Source: Acinetobacter larvae
GTDB taxonomy: Bacteria; Pseudomonadota; Gammaproteobacteria; Pseudomonadales; Moraxellaceae
Reading direction: 5' to 3'
Length of the DNA stretch: 64,000 nucleotides
NCBI RefSeq assembly: GCF_001704115.1
Contig: NZ_CP016895.1
Location: forward strand, 2,232,001 to 2,296,000
The notes under the pieces were generated by a model. That model was not told where the DNA came from, did not search any database, and saw only the letters and a program-made list of their open reading frames with translations. Positions 55,686 through 64,000 of this stretch are shown piece by piece. A program made the position numbers and the translations under genes. Within the stretch, counting starts at the first letter, position 1; every line of letters begins with the position of its first letter.

Positions 55686-55877
55686 GGGGAATATGCCTTT
55701 AAAAAAAATACGTCAGATATAAAGCAGTATAACAATAGTTGAGTTAAAGTTATTGTGCAATAGCTGCATATACACTGAAGAATATGATATTTAACCCAGT
55801 TTTAGCTGAGTGATATAACATTCAGTTTCAGCAAAATCCTGTTTTACCAACATCGTATCCTATGTTTTAAGGTGGCT

Positions 55878-57329
55878 TTACCAACCCATGCCAAAGGCTT
55901 TGTATAAACCAATACCCTGTTGCACATAACTGGCTTCACTATTCAGCAACTGCTGTTGAAGCAGTATATGCTGCCGCGATAGCTCCAGTACGCTGTGATA
56001 AGGTCGCAAGCCCCGTTGATATAACCGTTTCGCCTGCGACAAACTTTGGCTACTTTGGGTGAAAGCCAATTGCAGTTGCAGCTGTTGCTGCTTTGCAGCA
56101 TTGAGATGGCTGATATGATCTTCCACATCTTGAAATGCCACCCGGATCCCCTGCGCATAGGCCAAAGCCTGAATGCGGTATTCAGCTTCAGCATAGTGAA
56201 GCTTGGCTTGTTTGCCACCGCCATCATCAATATGAGATTGCATCGCGAGCCCTAGGGCAGCAAAAATACTATCTGCACTAAAAAGATCAGCAAAATGACT
56301 CGCCGCGCTGCCTAAACTTAAGGGAATTACAAAACGAGGAAAACGCTCAGCGTCAGCAACCCCAATCTGCGCCGATGCTGCGGCCAAACGCCGTTCTGCG
56401 GCACGGATATCGGGGCGATGCTGTAACATTTGACTGGGTACGGTCTCGGGCAATGGCGGTAATTGCGGCAGCTGAGCATAATTTTGTTGCAAGCTTTGTT
56501 GTATGTCTTGACTAAAACCACCTAACAATACCGCGATAGCATGACCTGTTTCGGCTTCATCTGCAGCTAACTGTGCTTGTTTGGCTTGCAAAATTTGCTT
56601 TTCAATCTCGGCTTGTTGTAGCGGCAAACGACTCGCCAAACCCTGTTGATACGATTTTCGAGCAAAAGTCTCTAGCTGTGCCAAAATCTTTTGCTCTTGC
56701 TGTGCCAATTGAATATGTTGCTGTATACGACGCAGCTCAATATAACGATTGGCAACCTCTGCCAATACTAATAACTTTACAGTCTGCTGATCGGCCATAA
56801 AAGCGTCGAGCTCAGCATCTGCGGCTTCAAGCGCGCGACGCTGCCGTCCAAAAACATCGATCTCCCAACTGGCATCCAAGCCCAAACGATAACTTTGTGA
56901 ACCCCCTATACCGGGTGGATCTTGCAAAGCTTTGGCACTGCGCTGTGACTTTAGATCAATTTGTCCACCTACCTGCCATTGTCTACGACTGGCCACAAGA
57001 TCACGTTGTGCGCGGGCTTGTACCATGCGTTGTGCCGCAATTGCCATATCTTGATTGGCAGCGAAAGCCTGCTCAAGTAACTGATTTAAAACTGGATCAT
57101 TAAAACCCCGCCACCATTGCTGCCACGCCGTTCTATCTTTGCCATCCTGCTGAACAGGATGTGCTGCGTGTTGCGTCCACTGCTGCGGATAATTCTGCGC
57201 TGTGGGTGCAACATAGTCTGGACCGAGCATCCGGCAGGCTGGGCATAAAATCATCCAGCACACCAAGAGTGGATAACGCGCCCCAGATTTAACCTTTAAT
57301 CTGCCAATACGTTCTATCGGATTACGCAT
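55878..57329 (-). CDS. NodT-family outer-membrane efflux lipoprotein
   Basis: TolC/OprM-type channel of 483 residues at the end of an efflux operon. The N-terminus has a signal with the lipobox-like ILCPAC (Cys32) followed by RMLGPDYVAP, the start of the mature family pattern C-x-x-x-G-P-D-Y. Two outer-membrane efflux repeats follow, with the helical QMLQHRPDIRAAERRLAAAS and LDASWEIDVFGRQRRALEAA. The start at 57329 has GGGGGAAG before it. It lies 12 bases after the HlyD gene. The likely substrate is that of the FUSC pump, perhaps aromatic acids. Confidence 0.88.
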   Translation of the reverse strand: MRNPIERIGRLKVKSGARYPLLVCWMILCPACRMLGPDYVAPTAQNYPQQWTQHAAHPVQQDGKDRTAWQQWWRGFNDPVLNQLLEQAFAANQDMAIAAQRMVQARAQRDLVASRRQWQVGGQIDLKSQRSAKALQDPPGIGGSQSYRLGLDASWEIDVFGRQRRALEAADAELDAFMADQQTVKLLVLAEVANRYIELRRIQQHIQLAQQEQKILAQLETFARKSYQQGLASRLPLQQAEIEKQILQAKQAQLAADEAETGHAIAVLLGGFSQDIQQSLQQNYAQLPQLPPLPETVPSQMLQHRPDIRAAERRLAAASAQIGVADAERFPRFVIPLSLGSAASHFADLFSADSIFAALGLAMQSHIDDGGGKQAKLHYAEAEYRIQALAYAQGIRVAFQDVEDHISHLNAAKQQQLQLQLAFTQSSQSLSQAKRLYQRGLRPYHSVLELSRQHILLQQQLLNSEASYVQQGIGLYKAFGMGW

Positions 57330-57340
57330 ATCTTCCCCCT

Positions 57341-58261
57341 TTAAATCCACTGTTGTACCCAACCAATTAAACGTCCTTGTAAGCTGTTGTGCTGCTTTGC
57401 ATTGGCAAGGTCAACACTACAGGTCATGCCAGCTGCCAGCACGACATCCTTGGGAACGGCGTCAAAGGCAATCCGCACTGGAATGCGCTGTGCCAAACGA
57501 ATCCAACTAAAATTGGGATTGACATTGGCCAGTCCATCGGCATTGACATGATCATTGCTATCCGCAATACCGCGACCAATCGAAACCACACGACCACTGA
57601 GGATTTGATCGGAGCCCATCAGTTTGATCTGAGCACGACTATTGTGCTTGACCTGTTTGAGCTTGGTTTCCTCAAAATAAGCCGTTACCCAGAAACTATC
57701 CTGATCAATCAAGGCAAGATTAGGGTTTGCGGCTTGTGCATAATCGCCTTGATGTAAGGTTAAATGGGTAACATAGCCAGTAACAGGAGCTCGGATTTCA
57801 CTCCGTCGTAGATTTAACTGTGCTTCTTGCAATTGAATCGTTGCCTTTTGCACACTGGCTTGGGCCAATGCCGCGGCATGCTGTGCTTGCTGAATTTCCT
57901 CTTTTGCCAAAATGTCTTCTAGACCACGGCGCCGCTGTACTTCGCTATGCCGTTGTTGCAGTTGCAAACGTGCTTCATCTAAAGCCGCTTGGGCTTGTGC
58001 AACGCTCAGTTGAAAGCGACTCGGATCTAAGCGATATAATAATTCGCCTTGTTGTACCAACTGATTATCCTCAACTTGAAGCTGTGCAACCGTACCGGAA
58101 ACCTCAGGCGCAATATGCGTCACATGAGCACTGACGCGGGCATCTCGTGTCCAAGGTGCAAGCACATAAGCCTGCCATAATGCATAGACCAAACTCAGTG
58201 CCAATATGATGGCTAAAATAGTCACCACCATACGACCGAGCTGTTTTAGATTGTGTGTCAT
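57341..58261 (-). CDS. HlyD/AaeA-type membrane fusion protein
   Basis: Periplasmic adaptor of the efflux system, 306 residues: one N-terminal membrane helix (about 11-32, VVTILAIILALSLVYALWQA), then APWTRDARVSAHV, the lipoyl-like barrel, a coiled-coil hairpin (about 70-150), and the SFWVTAYFEE and beta-barrel region. PWTRDARV is a hallmark of AaeA-like adaptors for FUSC pumps. The start is the ATG at 58261; an upstream TTG (58288) is less likely. It overlaps nothing but is 12 bases ahead of the NodT gene, in the usual gene order for such sets. Confidence 0.9.
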   Translation of the reverse strand: MTHNLKQLGRMVVTILAIILALSLVYALWQAYVLAPWTRDARVSAHVTHIAPEVSGTVAQLQVEDNQLVQQGELLYRLDPSRFQLSVAQAQAALDEARLQLQQRHSEVQRRRGLEDILAKEEIQQAQHAAALAQASVQKATIQLQEAQLNLRRSEIRAPVTGYVTHLTLHQGDYAQAANPNLALIDQDSFWVTAYFEETKLKQVKHNSRAQIKLMGSDQILSGRVVSIGRGIADSNDHVNADGLANVNPNFSWIRLAQRIPVRIAFDAVPKDVVLAAGMTCSVDLANAKQHNSLQGRLIGWVQQWI

Positions 58262-58312
58262 ATTTTCTACTCTATAAACCTTACCCAAACATCCCTACAC
58301 GCTTTTAAAAAC

Positions 58313-58507
58313 TCATAAACACCACAGCAGCAAGACCAAGACGATGCAGGTTAACGACAATTCAAATGCGGTCGGAAACCACAGTTTTTCTAAAACTGCC
58401 CAGTAACCGAGTACCCCTTGTATGCCATACATCAGTGCCCAAGCTGCGACGCAATAAATCAAAAAAGGCGGCAGATAAATGCCTGCAATTGCAACTTCTG
58501 TCAGCAT
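58313..58507 (-). CDS. DUF1656 small membrane protein (AaeX-like)
   Basis: A 64-residue protein with two membrane helices: LTEVAIAGIYLPPFLIYCVA near the start, and ELSLTCIVLVLLLWCL at the end. This pattern and the size fit DUF1656/AaeX proteins, which are always next to AaeA/AaeB-type pumps. It lies 15 bases after the FUSC gene. Its role in the pump is not known. Confidence 0.9.
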   Translation of the reverse strand: MLTEVAIAGIYLPPFLIYCVAAWALMYGIQGVLGYWAVLEKLWFPTAFELSLTCIVLVLLLWCL

Positions 58508-58522
58508 AAAATTCCCTCCAAC

Positions 58523-60784
58523 CTAGTCAGCAAAAATGTGCGGATATGCTTTTGATAACACCAAGATGCGATGCAATAAGCCAGTACATAGCAACAGCTT
58601 TGATGGCTCAGCATGAAAATTATTTGCCCATACACTGGCATCGCGGGTTAGTGCTGTTGCGGTCAATGTTGTCTGCGCTGGCTTTTCCCATTGTTCTGTG
58701 TGCAGGTGTGCATTGACTATTTCTAATAGCTCGTTATAACAACAGCTTAAAGAACTGATAAATTCTTGACTGTCAGGGCGATACTGTGGCTGCTGCGCCA
58801 ACAAAGCTGCAAGCTGCGCCTTTATCTGAGCTGATACATTCTTGCTGTGATACAGTGCGCGTAATTGCAACAAACAATCTCCCAATTCGATGCAGCACAT
58901 GGCTTGACGATAAAACCTGTTTAAGTGCTGTGGGTTCGATTGATTAAAGCTGATGAGCTGATGTAGGCGATGTTGCTGTAACCATTGCCAGCGTTGACTT
59001 TGTGCCGTTTTATGCAAGGACCATTGTGCGGTGCTGTATTGTGTGATCTGTAGCAATAAACGCGCACTGTCTCTGCCAATATCACGAGCCAAAAACAGCT
59101 TAAAGCACAACCAAACCAATAATGTCGCCAATAGCCAGGCCAGACTAAAATTTAGAAACTCGTGGTAAAGATACTGCATTGGATTGGTTACAGCAGCCAA
59201 GGTATTAAAAGCCACCAAATAAGCTAAGCCCGTCAACCCTGTTGCCGCTTGACTGGTGGCATAAATGCCAGGTAACCAAAAAATAGCCAGCACGAACAAT
59301 AGCAGAGGAAGACCGCTAAGATGCGGCAGTATCATAAAGCTACACACCCAAGCCGCAGGAATGGCATAGACTGTGCCTTTAACAAATGACCATGCTCCTG
59401 CAACTGCGCTAGATTGTGGTACTGTAGCCAGAAGCGCGCAGTATGGTGCAACCACCAACAGCATCATGTCGCCATATTGCCAGCCGCTATACAACCACAA
59501 GATACCCGCCAAAAATAAGCACAGCGCAGCGCGTGCACCATTGCGTAATGCGCCCACATAATCACGATGAAAAAGAATACGCGGCACTTTGCCGGGTCGC
59601 GCGCCCTGCTGTAAAACCTGTAAACCATCCAGCGCAGCGCGGTAATGGACAAAATGACGATGCAATACCGTCACTAAGTCAATCAATCGCCCATGGGCAT
59701 GCGCATCGACCACACCCGATGCGGCTGTTGTGACCTGCTGTACAAAATGCTTTTCTGCTTGCTCAAGTTGTTGCTGGATCGCATGAGTATCAGGCTTTGT
59801 AACAGTGCAATCTGCTGCACAAGCTTGCCACGCTGCGGCAAGCTCTAAAAAATAAGCAGATAACTGTGGGTGTGTATAGGGCAATGCCATATGCGTCTGC
59901 AACTGCACCCAATGTAAATGTGCCAAACTACTTTGAATCACAGCTTGACGTGTAGCGAGCGTTTTAGACTCTGCAACAGCGACTGCCAAGACATCATCAA
60001 TACCGTAGATATCACGCAACTGCGCAGGGTCGGCATGGTATGGCATCGCTGCAATCGTTTCATCTGCATGCACTACAGCACTGTGCCCCTGTTTTACAGC
60101 ACTGTGACCGAGTGTTGCAGCGAATGACGCACTAGGGTTGGCATGATGCTGATAAAATGCCGCCAACTGCTGTGCCACAGCCTGCATCTGTGCACGGTAC
60201 ATCTGCTGTACTTTTGGCAATAACTGCCTACGACTCAGTAACATCGTGACCACACTCAAGCACAGCACACCAATGACCACCGTACTGGTTCGCCCCAATA
60301 TGTGCTCAAAACTATGTTGAGGATGCCCCATTGCACCATACAGTGCTAAACCAATGGTATAGCCGGCAACCACAGCACCGGTCGCATAAAAATGCCTGAG
60401 CACACTCATGGCAGCCACACAAACAGCTAACCAAAGTGCAAAAGCGCAGATAAAGAGCAACGGCAGTTGGGCAAAGAAAATCATCAATAAAAATGCAACC
60501 AGCATCCCCAATAAAGTCCCGATGACACGCCATTTACCCTTGGCGACCACAGCGCCTTGTACAGGATTAATCACTAAAAGTACGGTAGATGCGGCTGAAT
60601 AAGGCATCTCCAATTGCAGCGCATAGGCAATGCTTAAAGCCAGCCAGCCGGCCAGAATAGAACGAAAAATATAGGCACTACGTGCAGTCGTGAGATCAAG
60701 TCGCTGCGCCAGCCCATTGATGACAGCAACAACGCCATGCAATAGACTGCGCCAAAGCGCTTGAGCGATAGAATTGATGCGCAT
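58523..60784 (-). CDS. FUSC-family transporter (AaeB-like)
   Basis: Inner-membrane pump of 753 residues with two groups of about six helices each. The N-terminal one (about 30-190, LQLEMPYSAASTVLLVINPV) and the C-terminal one (about 425-580, WQYGDMMLLVVAPYCALLAT) are each followed by a cytoplasmic helical domain. This is the AaeB/FUSC layout; E. coli AaeB exports aromatic carboxylic acids. The start is the ATG at 60784; the frame is open to a TTG at 60796. A short repeat GHSAVKQGHSAVV occurs in the first cytoplasmic domain. A LysR gene lies 85 bases upstream. Confidence 0.88.
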   Translation of the reverse strand: MRINSIAQALWRSLLHGVVAVINGLAQRLDLTTARSAYIFRSILAGWLALSIAYALQLEMPYSAASTVLLVINPVQGAVVAKGKWRVIGTLLGMLVAFLLMIFFAQLPLLFICAFALWLAVCVAAMSVLRHFYATGAVVAGYTIGLALYGAMGHPQHSFEHILGRTSTVVIGVLCLSVVTMLLSRRQLLPKVQQMYRAQMQAVAQQLAAFYQHHANPSASFAATLGHSAVKQGHSAVVHADETIAAMPYHADPAQLRDIYGIDDVLAVAVAESKTLATRQAVIQSSLAHLHWVQLQTHMALPYTHPQLSAYFLELAAAWQACAADCTVTKPDTHAIQQQLEQAEKHFVQQVTTAASGVVDAHAHGRLIDLVTVLHRHFVHYRAALDGLQVLQQGARPGKVPRILFHRDYVGALRNGARAALCLFLAGILWLYSGWQYGDMMLLVVAPYCALLATVPQSSAVAGAWSFVKGTVYAIPAAWVCSFMILPHLSGLPLLLFVLAIFWLPGIYATSQAATGLTGLAYLVAFNTLAAVTNPMQYLYHEFLNFSLAWLLATLLVWLCFKLFLARDIGRDSARLLLQITQYSTAQWSLHKTAQSQRWQWLQQHRLHQLISFNQSNPQHLNRFYRQAMCCIELGDCLLQLRALYHSKNVSAQIKAQLAALLAQQPQYRPDSQEFISSLSCCYNELLEIVNAHLHTEQWEKPAQTTLTATALTRDASVWANNFHAEPSKLLLCTGLLHRILVLSKAYPHIFAD

Positions 60785-60869
60785 ATGCAGACTCAATAAT
60801 CTTGACTTAACAAAAGATAAACCAAGTATATGAGTCGGTTTTTGAAGGGAGAAGTTGCTTTTTTGCAGC

Positions 60870-61796
60870 TCAGCCGTGCGTTTGCTGCACGCTTAATGTC
60901 GGTTGTCGTGTCAAGTCACGAATTTTTTGTCGCAACCATTGATGCCCTGGTTGTAAATGTAAACGTGGATGCCATGCCTGCGTAATCACAACTGGACCCA
61001 GACTGACCGGCAACTCGAAACAACCAATATTGAGCCCCATTCTTTGCGCAGAGAGAGCCAACTGGCGCGGTAAGGTCAGTAACAAATCTGTGTGCAATAA
61101 AGCCAATAAAGCTGAACTGGCAGTTGGTGTAATCATTGCTACATGACGTGTTAAGCCCAGCTCAGCCAATGCTTGATCAATGGGTCCTTGGCTTTTACCA
61201 CGGCGCGACACCCCAATATGCGCATAACTTGCCCATACTGTGGCATCAATCGGCGCATTAAAAATCGCATGATCGGCACATGCAACCCCAATCATATCGG
61301 TACTAAATAATGGCTGAACACGAATTTCATGTCCCATCGGACGTGCTGCACTGATAAATAAATCCACCCGACCACTGCGTAAGGCTTCATCATCTACATC
61401 ATCTTCTTCAGGCGTAAAGCACAAACTCGCCAAGGGCATGTCTTGGCGCATCGCACTCAAGAGCGCTTGCGCATAAATGGCGACAAAAACATCATTGGCA
61501 CGAATATTAAACTGATCTGTGAGTTGCGCTAAATCAATTGCATCACTCGGCAATAACACCTGTGTTGCGTCATGAATCAGTGGCTGAAGATTCTTCGCCA
61601 ATTGTAAGGCATGCGCAGTCGGTACCAACTGTCGTCCAGATTGGACAAAAATAGGATCACCAGTGCTTTCTCTTAAGCGACTGAGCGTGCGACTCATTGC
61701 CGGTGGGCTGAGATTCATGCGTTTCGCAGCACCCACCACACTTCCTTCTTGCAATAAAGCATCTAAGGCATAGAGTAAATTTAAATCAGGACGCAT
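60870..61796 (-). CDS. LysR-family transcriptional regulator
   Basis: A 308-residue LysR regulator. The N-terminal winged helix reads MRPDLNLLYALDALLQEGSV, then GAAKRMNLSPPAMSRTLSRL and ESTGDPIFVQSGRQLVPT. A C-terminal effector-binding domain (about 90-300) follows. The start at 61796 is preferred because the preceding 20 residues (MVMLYCVVFIQKWF...) are hydrophobic and atypical; GAG lies seven bases ahead. It stands 85 bases upstream of the FUSC gene on the same strand, so it is a candidate regulator of the efflux operon. The effector may be an aromatic acid (inference from the pump class). Confidence 0.88.
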   Translation of the reverse strand: MRPDLNLLYALDALLQEGSVVGAAKRMNLSPPAMSRTLSRLRESTGDPIFVQSGRQLVPTAHALQLAKNLQPLIHDATQVLLPSDAIDLAQLTDQFNIRANDVFVAIYAQALLSAMRQDMPLASLCFTPEEDDVDDEALRSGRVDLFISAARPMGHEIRVQPLFSTDMIGVACADHAIFNAPIDATVWASYAHIGVSRRGKSQGPIDQALAELGLTRHVAMITPTASSALLALLHTDLLLTLPRQLALSAQRMGLNIGCFELPVSLGPVVITQAWHPRLHLQPGHQWLRQKIRDLTRQPTLSVQQTHG

Positions 61797-61941
61797 AGCT
61801 GTACTCTGGGATAGAAACCATTTTTGTATAAACACAACGCAGTACAGCATAACCAAGCCAGCTGTACTGTCAATCTATCGACTAAAGTGTGCTGTTATAG
61901 CGTAAAGCTGATGCAACAGCACACGCAATGCTACCCTCAGT

Positions 61942-63996
61942 TTAATGTTCCTCTGAGCGAGGTTTTGCATTGGACAATTGCAAATGCACAAAAGTCAAAT
62001 GACGTTCATATTTATCTAAAATATCATTGATCACTTGTTCTTTGTTATAGCCGCCCAAGTCATTGCCTTGACTGCCTTCTTGCAAGAAAGTTTCTAGTCT
62101 ATAGTAAAATTCTTTACCCACTTTAGCGCGCATACTAAAAGATGGCGCAATATAGCGTCGAGGCCAAATCTGATAGACAAAGTTCTGCTCATGATTTAAA
62201 TCAATAGTGAGATCAATATGATACAGCTGTTCATTGTCTTCTAAAGGCACCAACTGCAAAGACACCTGATTGCCTTTATGCCGTAATTCTGTCGCCACTG
62301 CTTCTACAGCGGGTTTGGCAACCTCATCCAACATCCGTCGCATCGATGCCGTACCAGGATAATGCATCATACGACTCAAGCGTCGCTTCCAATTCAAAAT
62401 ATCAACGTTCCCGACCACTGGTGCTGCATTGGCAGTTGCACTTTGTGAACGATAATCTTCCAAACGGAATGCCTTAAAGATGCCAAACATGACCAAGAAC
62501 ATCACCAAACTAAATGGCAAGCCCATAATCACTGTGGCTTTTTGCAGCGTACTAATCCCATCCGTCATCAGCATGGCAATGGTTAATAAGGCAATGGTCA
62601 GTGCCCAGAAAATTCGAATCCAGTTCGGTGCATCTTGGTTGACATCACTCAACTGATAAGTAAAGTTGCCCAAGACCATGGCACCTGAGTCAGCTGAAGT
62701 CACGTAAAATAACAAGCCTGTGATAAAAGCGACCACTGCGGTAAAACCAAACCAAGGATATTGTGCTAAAAGTTGATAAAAACCATGCTCGGGTTTAAGC
62801 AAGATCTCCTGTGCAAAACTTAAGTGCCCCTGTAATGCTTCATATAAGGCACTATTGCCCATCACCGAGACCCAAGTCAGGGTAAACATAAAGGGAATAA
62901 ATAACACACCAAAGACAAACTGACGTATGGTACGCCCGCGGGAAATCCGCGCTAAAAATAAACCCACAAAAGGTGACCAAGAAATCCACCACGCCCAAAA
63001 AAATAGCGTCCAGTCCTTCACCCATTGCTGGATGGCTGGATCTTGAGCATAGGCAAAGCTATTTAAAGTCATGGCTGGGAATTGACTCATATAATCCCCA
63101 GTATTGAGCACCAAAGCATTAAGTAAAAACTGACTATCGCCTAAACATAAAATAAATAGCACTAAGCCAATCGCAAAAAATACATTGAGCTCAGATAATA
63201 ACTTGAGCCCTTTATCTACACCAGTCGTAGCAGAAACCACAGAAATCGTAACCGCAACACCAACCAGAATAATCTGCCACCCCATGCCCTCAGGTAAGCC
63301 AAATAAAACGGTTAAGCCATAATTCAGCTGCACCACGCCAATACCACAAGTGGTAGCAATCCCAAAAATTGTTCCTAGAACCGCAGCAATATCGACCAAA
63401 TGCCCGATCCAACCATTCACCCGATCGCCAAAGATTGGATATAAAGCAGAACGAATACTTAAAGGTAAATTATAGCGATAGGCAAAATAGCCCAAGGCAA
63501 TACCAACCAGCGCGTACATCGACCAACCGGTAATCCCATAGTGAAAAATTGTCCAGACGATCGCCTGACGTGCTGCCTCTAGACTTTGTGCATCACCCAC
63601 TGGCGGATGCATAAACTGAGTAATCGGTTCAAAGACTGAGAAAAACATTAAATCAATCCCAATCCCCGCGGCAAAGAGCATGGCAGACCAACTCAGTACA
63701 CTAAACTCCGGTTGCGAATGTTTGGGACCCAGCTTGATATCACCATAACGTGAACAAGCCAGAACGATCACAAAAATAATGTAGATTGATGCGGCAACAA
63801 AGTAATACCAGCCAAAATGTGAGCTTACCCAATCTAAACCCAGATCCAGTAATACTGCCGCTTGCTGGTTAAACAGCATGGTGAAAAAAGAGAAAATTAA
63901 AATTAACCCTGCCGCAATAAAAAAAACCGGTCGGTTTAAGCGTTGGGTTTGCACAAAATTGCCAGATGATGTGTGCTTGGTCGAGTCACTTTGCAT
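61942..63996 (-). CDS. betT: BCCT-family choline/betaine transporter, BetT-type
   Basis: A 684-residue secondary transporter with 12 membrane helices (about 25-515) and a 165-residue cytoplasmic C-terminus. The family motifs are in FWAWWISWSPFVGLFLARIS and GRTIRQF, with the unwound-helix glycine stretch GIGIDLMFF. The long C-terminal tail (YNKEQVINDILDKYERHL and the preceding beta-rich domain) matches that of E. coli BetT (677 residues), an osmotically regulated choline importer. The start at 63996 is 4 bases from the window edge, so the ribosome site cannot be seen and a slightly earlier start is possible. betIBA would be expected beyond the window. Confidence 0.88.
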   Translation of the reverse strand: MQSDSTKHTSSGNFVQTQRLNRPVFFIAAGLILIFSFFTMLFNQQAAVLLDLGLDWVSSHFGWYYFVAASIYIIFVIVLACSRYGDIKLGPKHSQPEFSVLSWSAMLFAAGIGIDLMFFSVFEPITQFMHPPVGDAQSLEAARQAIVWTIFHYGITGWSMYALVGIALGYFAYRYNLPLSIRSALYPIFGDRVNGWIGHLVDIAAVLGTIFGIATTCGIGVVQLNYGLTVLFGLPEGMGWQIILVGVAVTISVVSATTGVDKGLKLLSELNVFFAIGLVLFILCLGDSQFLLNALVLNTGDYMSQFPAMTLNSFAYAQDPAIQQWVKDWTLFFWAWWISWSPFVGLFLARISRGRTIRQFVFGVLFIPFMFTLTWVSVMGNSALYEALQGHLSFAQEILLKPEHGFYQLLAQYPWFGFTAVVAFITGLLFYVTSADSGAMVLGNFTYQLSDVNQDAPNWIRIFWALTIALLTIAMLMTDGISTLQKATVIMGLPFSLVMFLVMFGIFKAFRLEDYRSQSATANAAPVVGNVDILNWKRRLSRMMHYPGTASMRRMLDEVAKPAVEAVATELRHKGNQVSLQLVPLEDNEQLYHIDLTIDLNHEQNFVYQIWPRRYIAPSFSMRAKVGKEFYYRLETFLQEGSQGNDLGGYNKEQVINDILDKYERHLTFVHLQLSNAKPRSEEH

Positions 63997-64000
63997 AGGA

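Overview
The window is chromosomal DNA from a gammaproteobacterium, almost certainly an Acinetobacter (Moraxellaceae). The evidence is the AT-rich base composition, the fused tyrA-aroA gene behind pheA, the aroQ-accB-accC operon, clpS-clpA, DsrE-type tus genes, an LpxO lipid A hydroxylase and a cpoB-like gene away from tol-pal. The species cannot be decided from the sequence. Most of the window is housekeeping core genome. Accessory or decayed DNA is concentrated at about 18.4-20.3 kb, 39.6-43.4 kb and 46-51.7 kb.

Layout. 0-8.6 kb: prpB (cut by the left edge), a divergent TetR regulator, argF, a YnfA-type membrane protein, clpA/clpS, a coiled-coil membrane protein and argC. 8.8-13.7 kb: fumC, a GalE-like protein with a changed catalytic residue, and divergent tusD-tusC-tusB-tusE for tRNA 2-thiolation. 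13.7-18.4 kb: aroQ-accB-accC with a hairpin in the leader, then a large lipoprotein alpha/beta hydrolase. 18.4-20.3 kb: a decayed island with two IS3-family transposase scraps in opposite orientation, broken reading frames and a Sel1-repeat protein. 20.3-27 kb: yceI, dsbD-dsbG, cobS, cobT. 27-36 kb: lpxO, a lipoprotein, rraA, rpsT (GTG start), a histidine phosphatase, cysQ, a yrfG-hslR pair, recA and recX. 36-39.6 kb: the 4.5S SRP RNA on the minus strand, cpoB and dnaB.

39.6-46 kb: a palindrome that looks like a TetR-family operator, then a TonB-dependent receptor with an adjacent formylglycine-generating-enzyme / C-type-lectin-fold gene, then an IS200/IS605-like end remnant, then a NarL-type response regulator overlapping a 7TM sensor kinase. 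46-52 kb: a four-gene chaperone-usher fimbrial operon on the minus strand behind an extremely AT-rich leader. 52-56 kb: pheA and tyrA-aroA for aromatic amino acids. 55.9-61.8 kb: a LysR regulator followed by an aromatic-acid-efflux-like set (FUSC, DUF1656, HlyD, NodT). The right edge holds a BetT-type choline transporter.

The most interesting candidate for something undescribed is the receptor plus lectin-fold unit at 39.6-43.1 kb. Other points are the catalytically altered GalE paralogue, the IS-flanked decayed island, and short perfect tandem duplications recurring in intergenic DNA. All family assignments come from reading motifs by eye; no database search was run.
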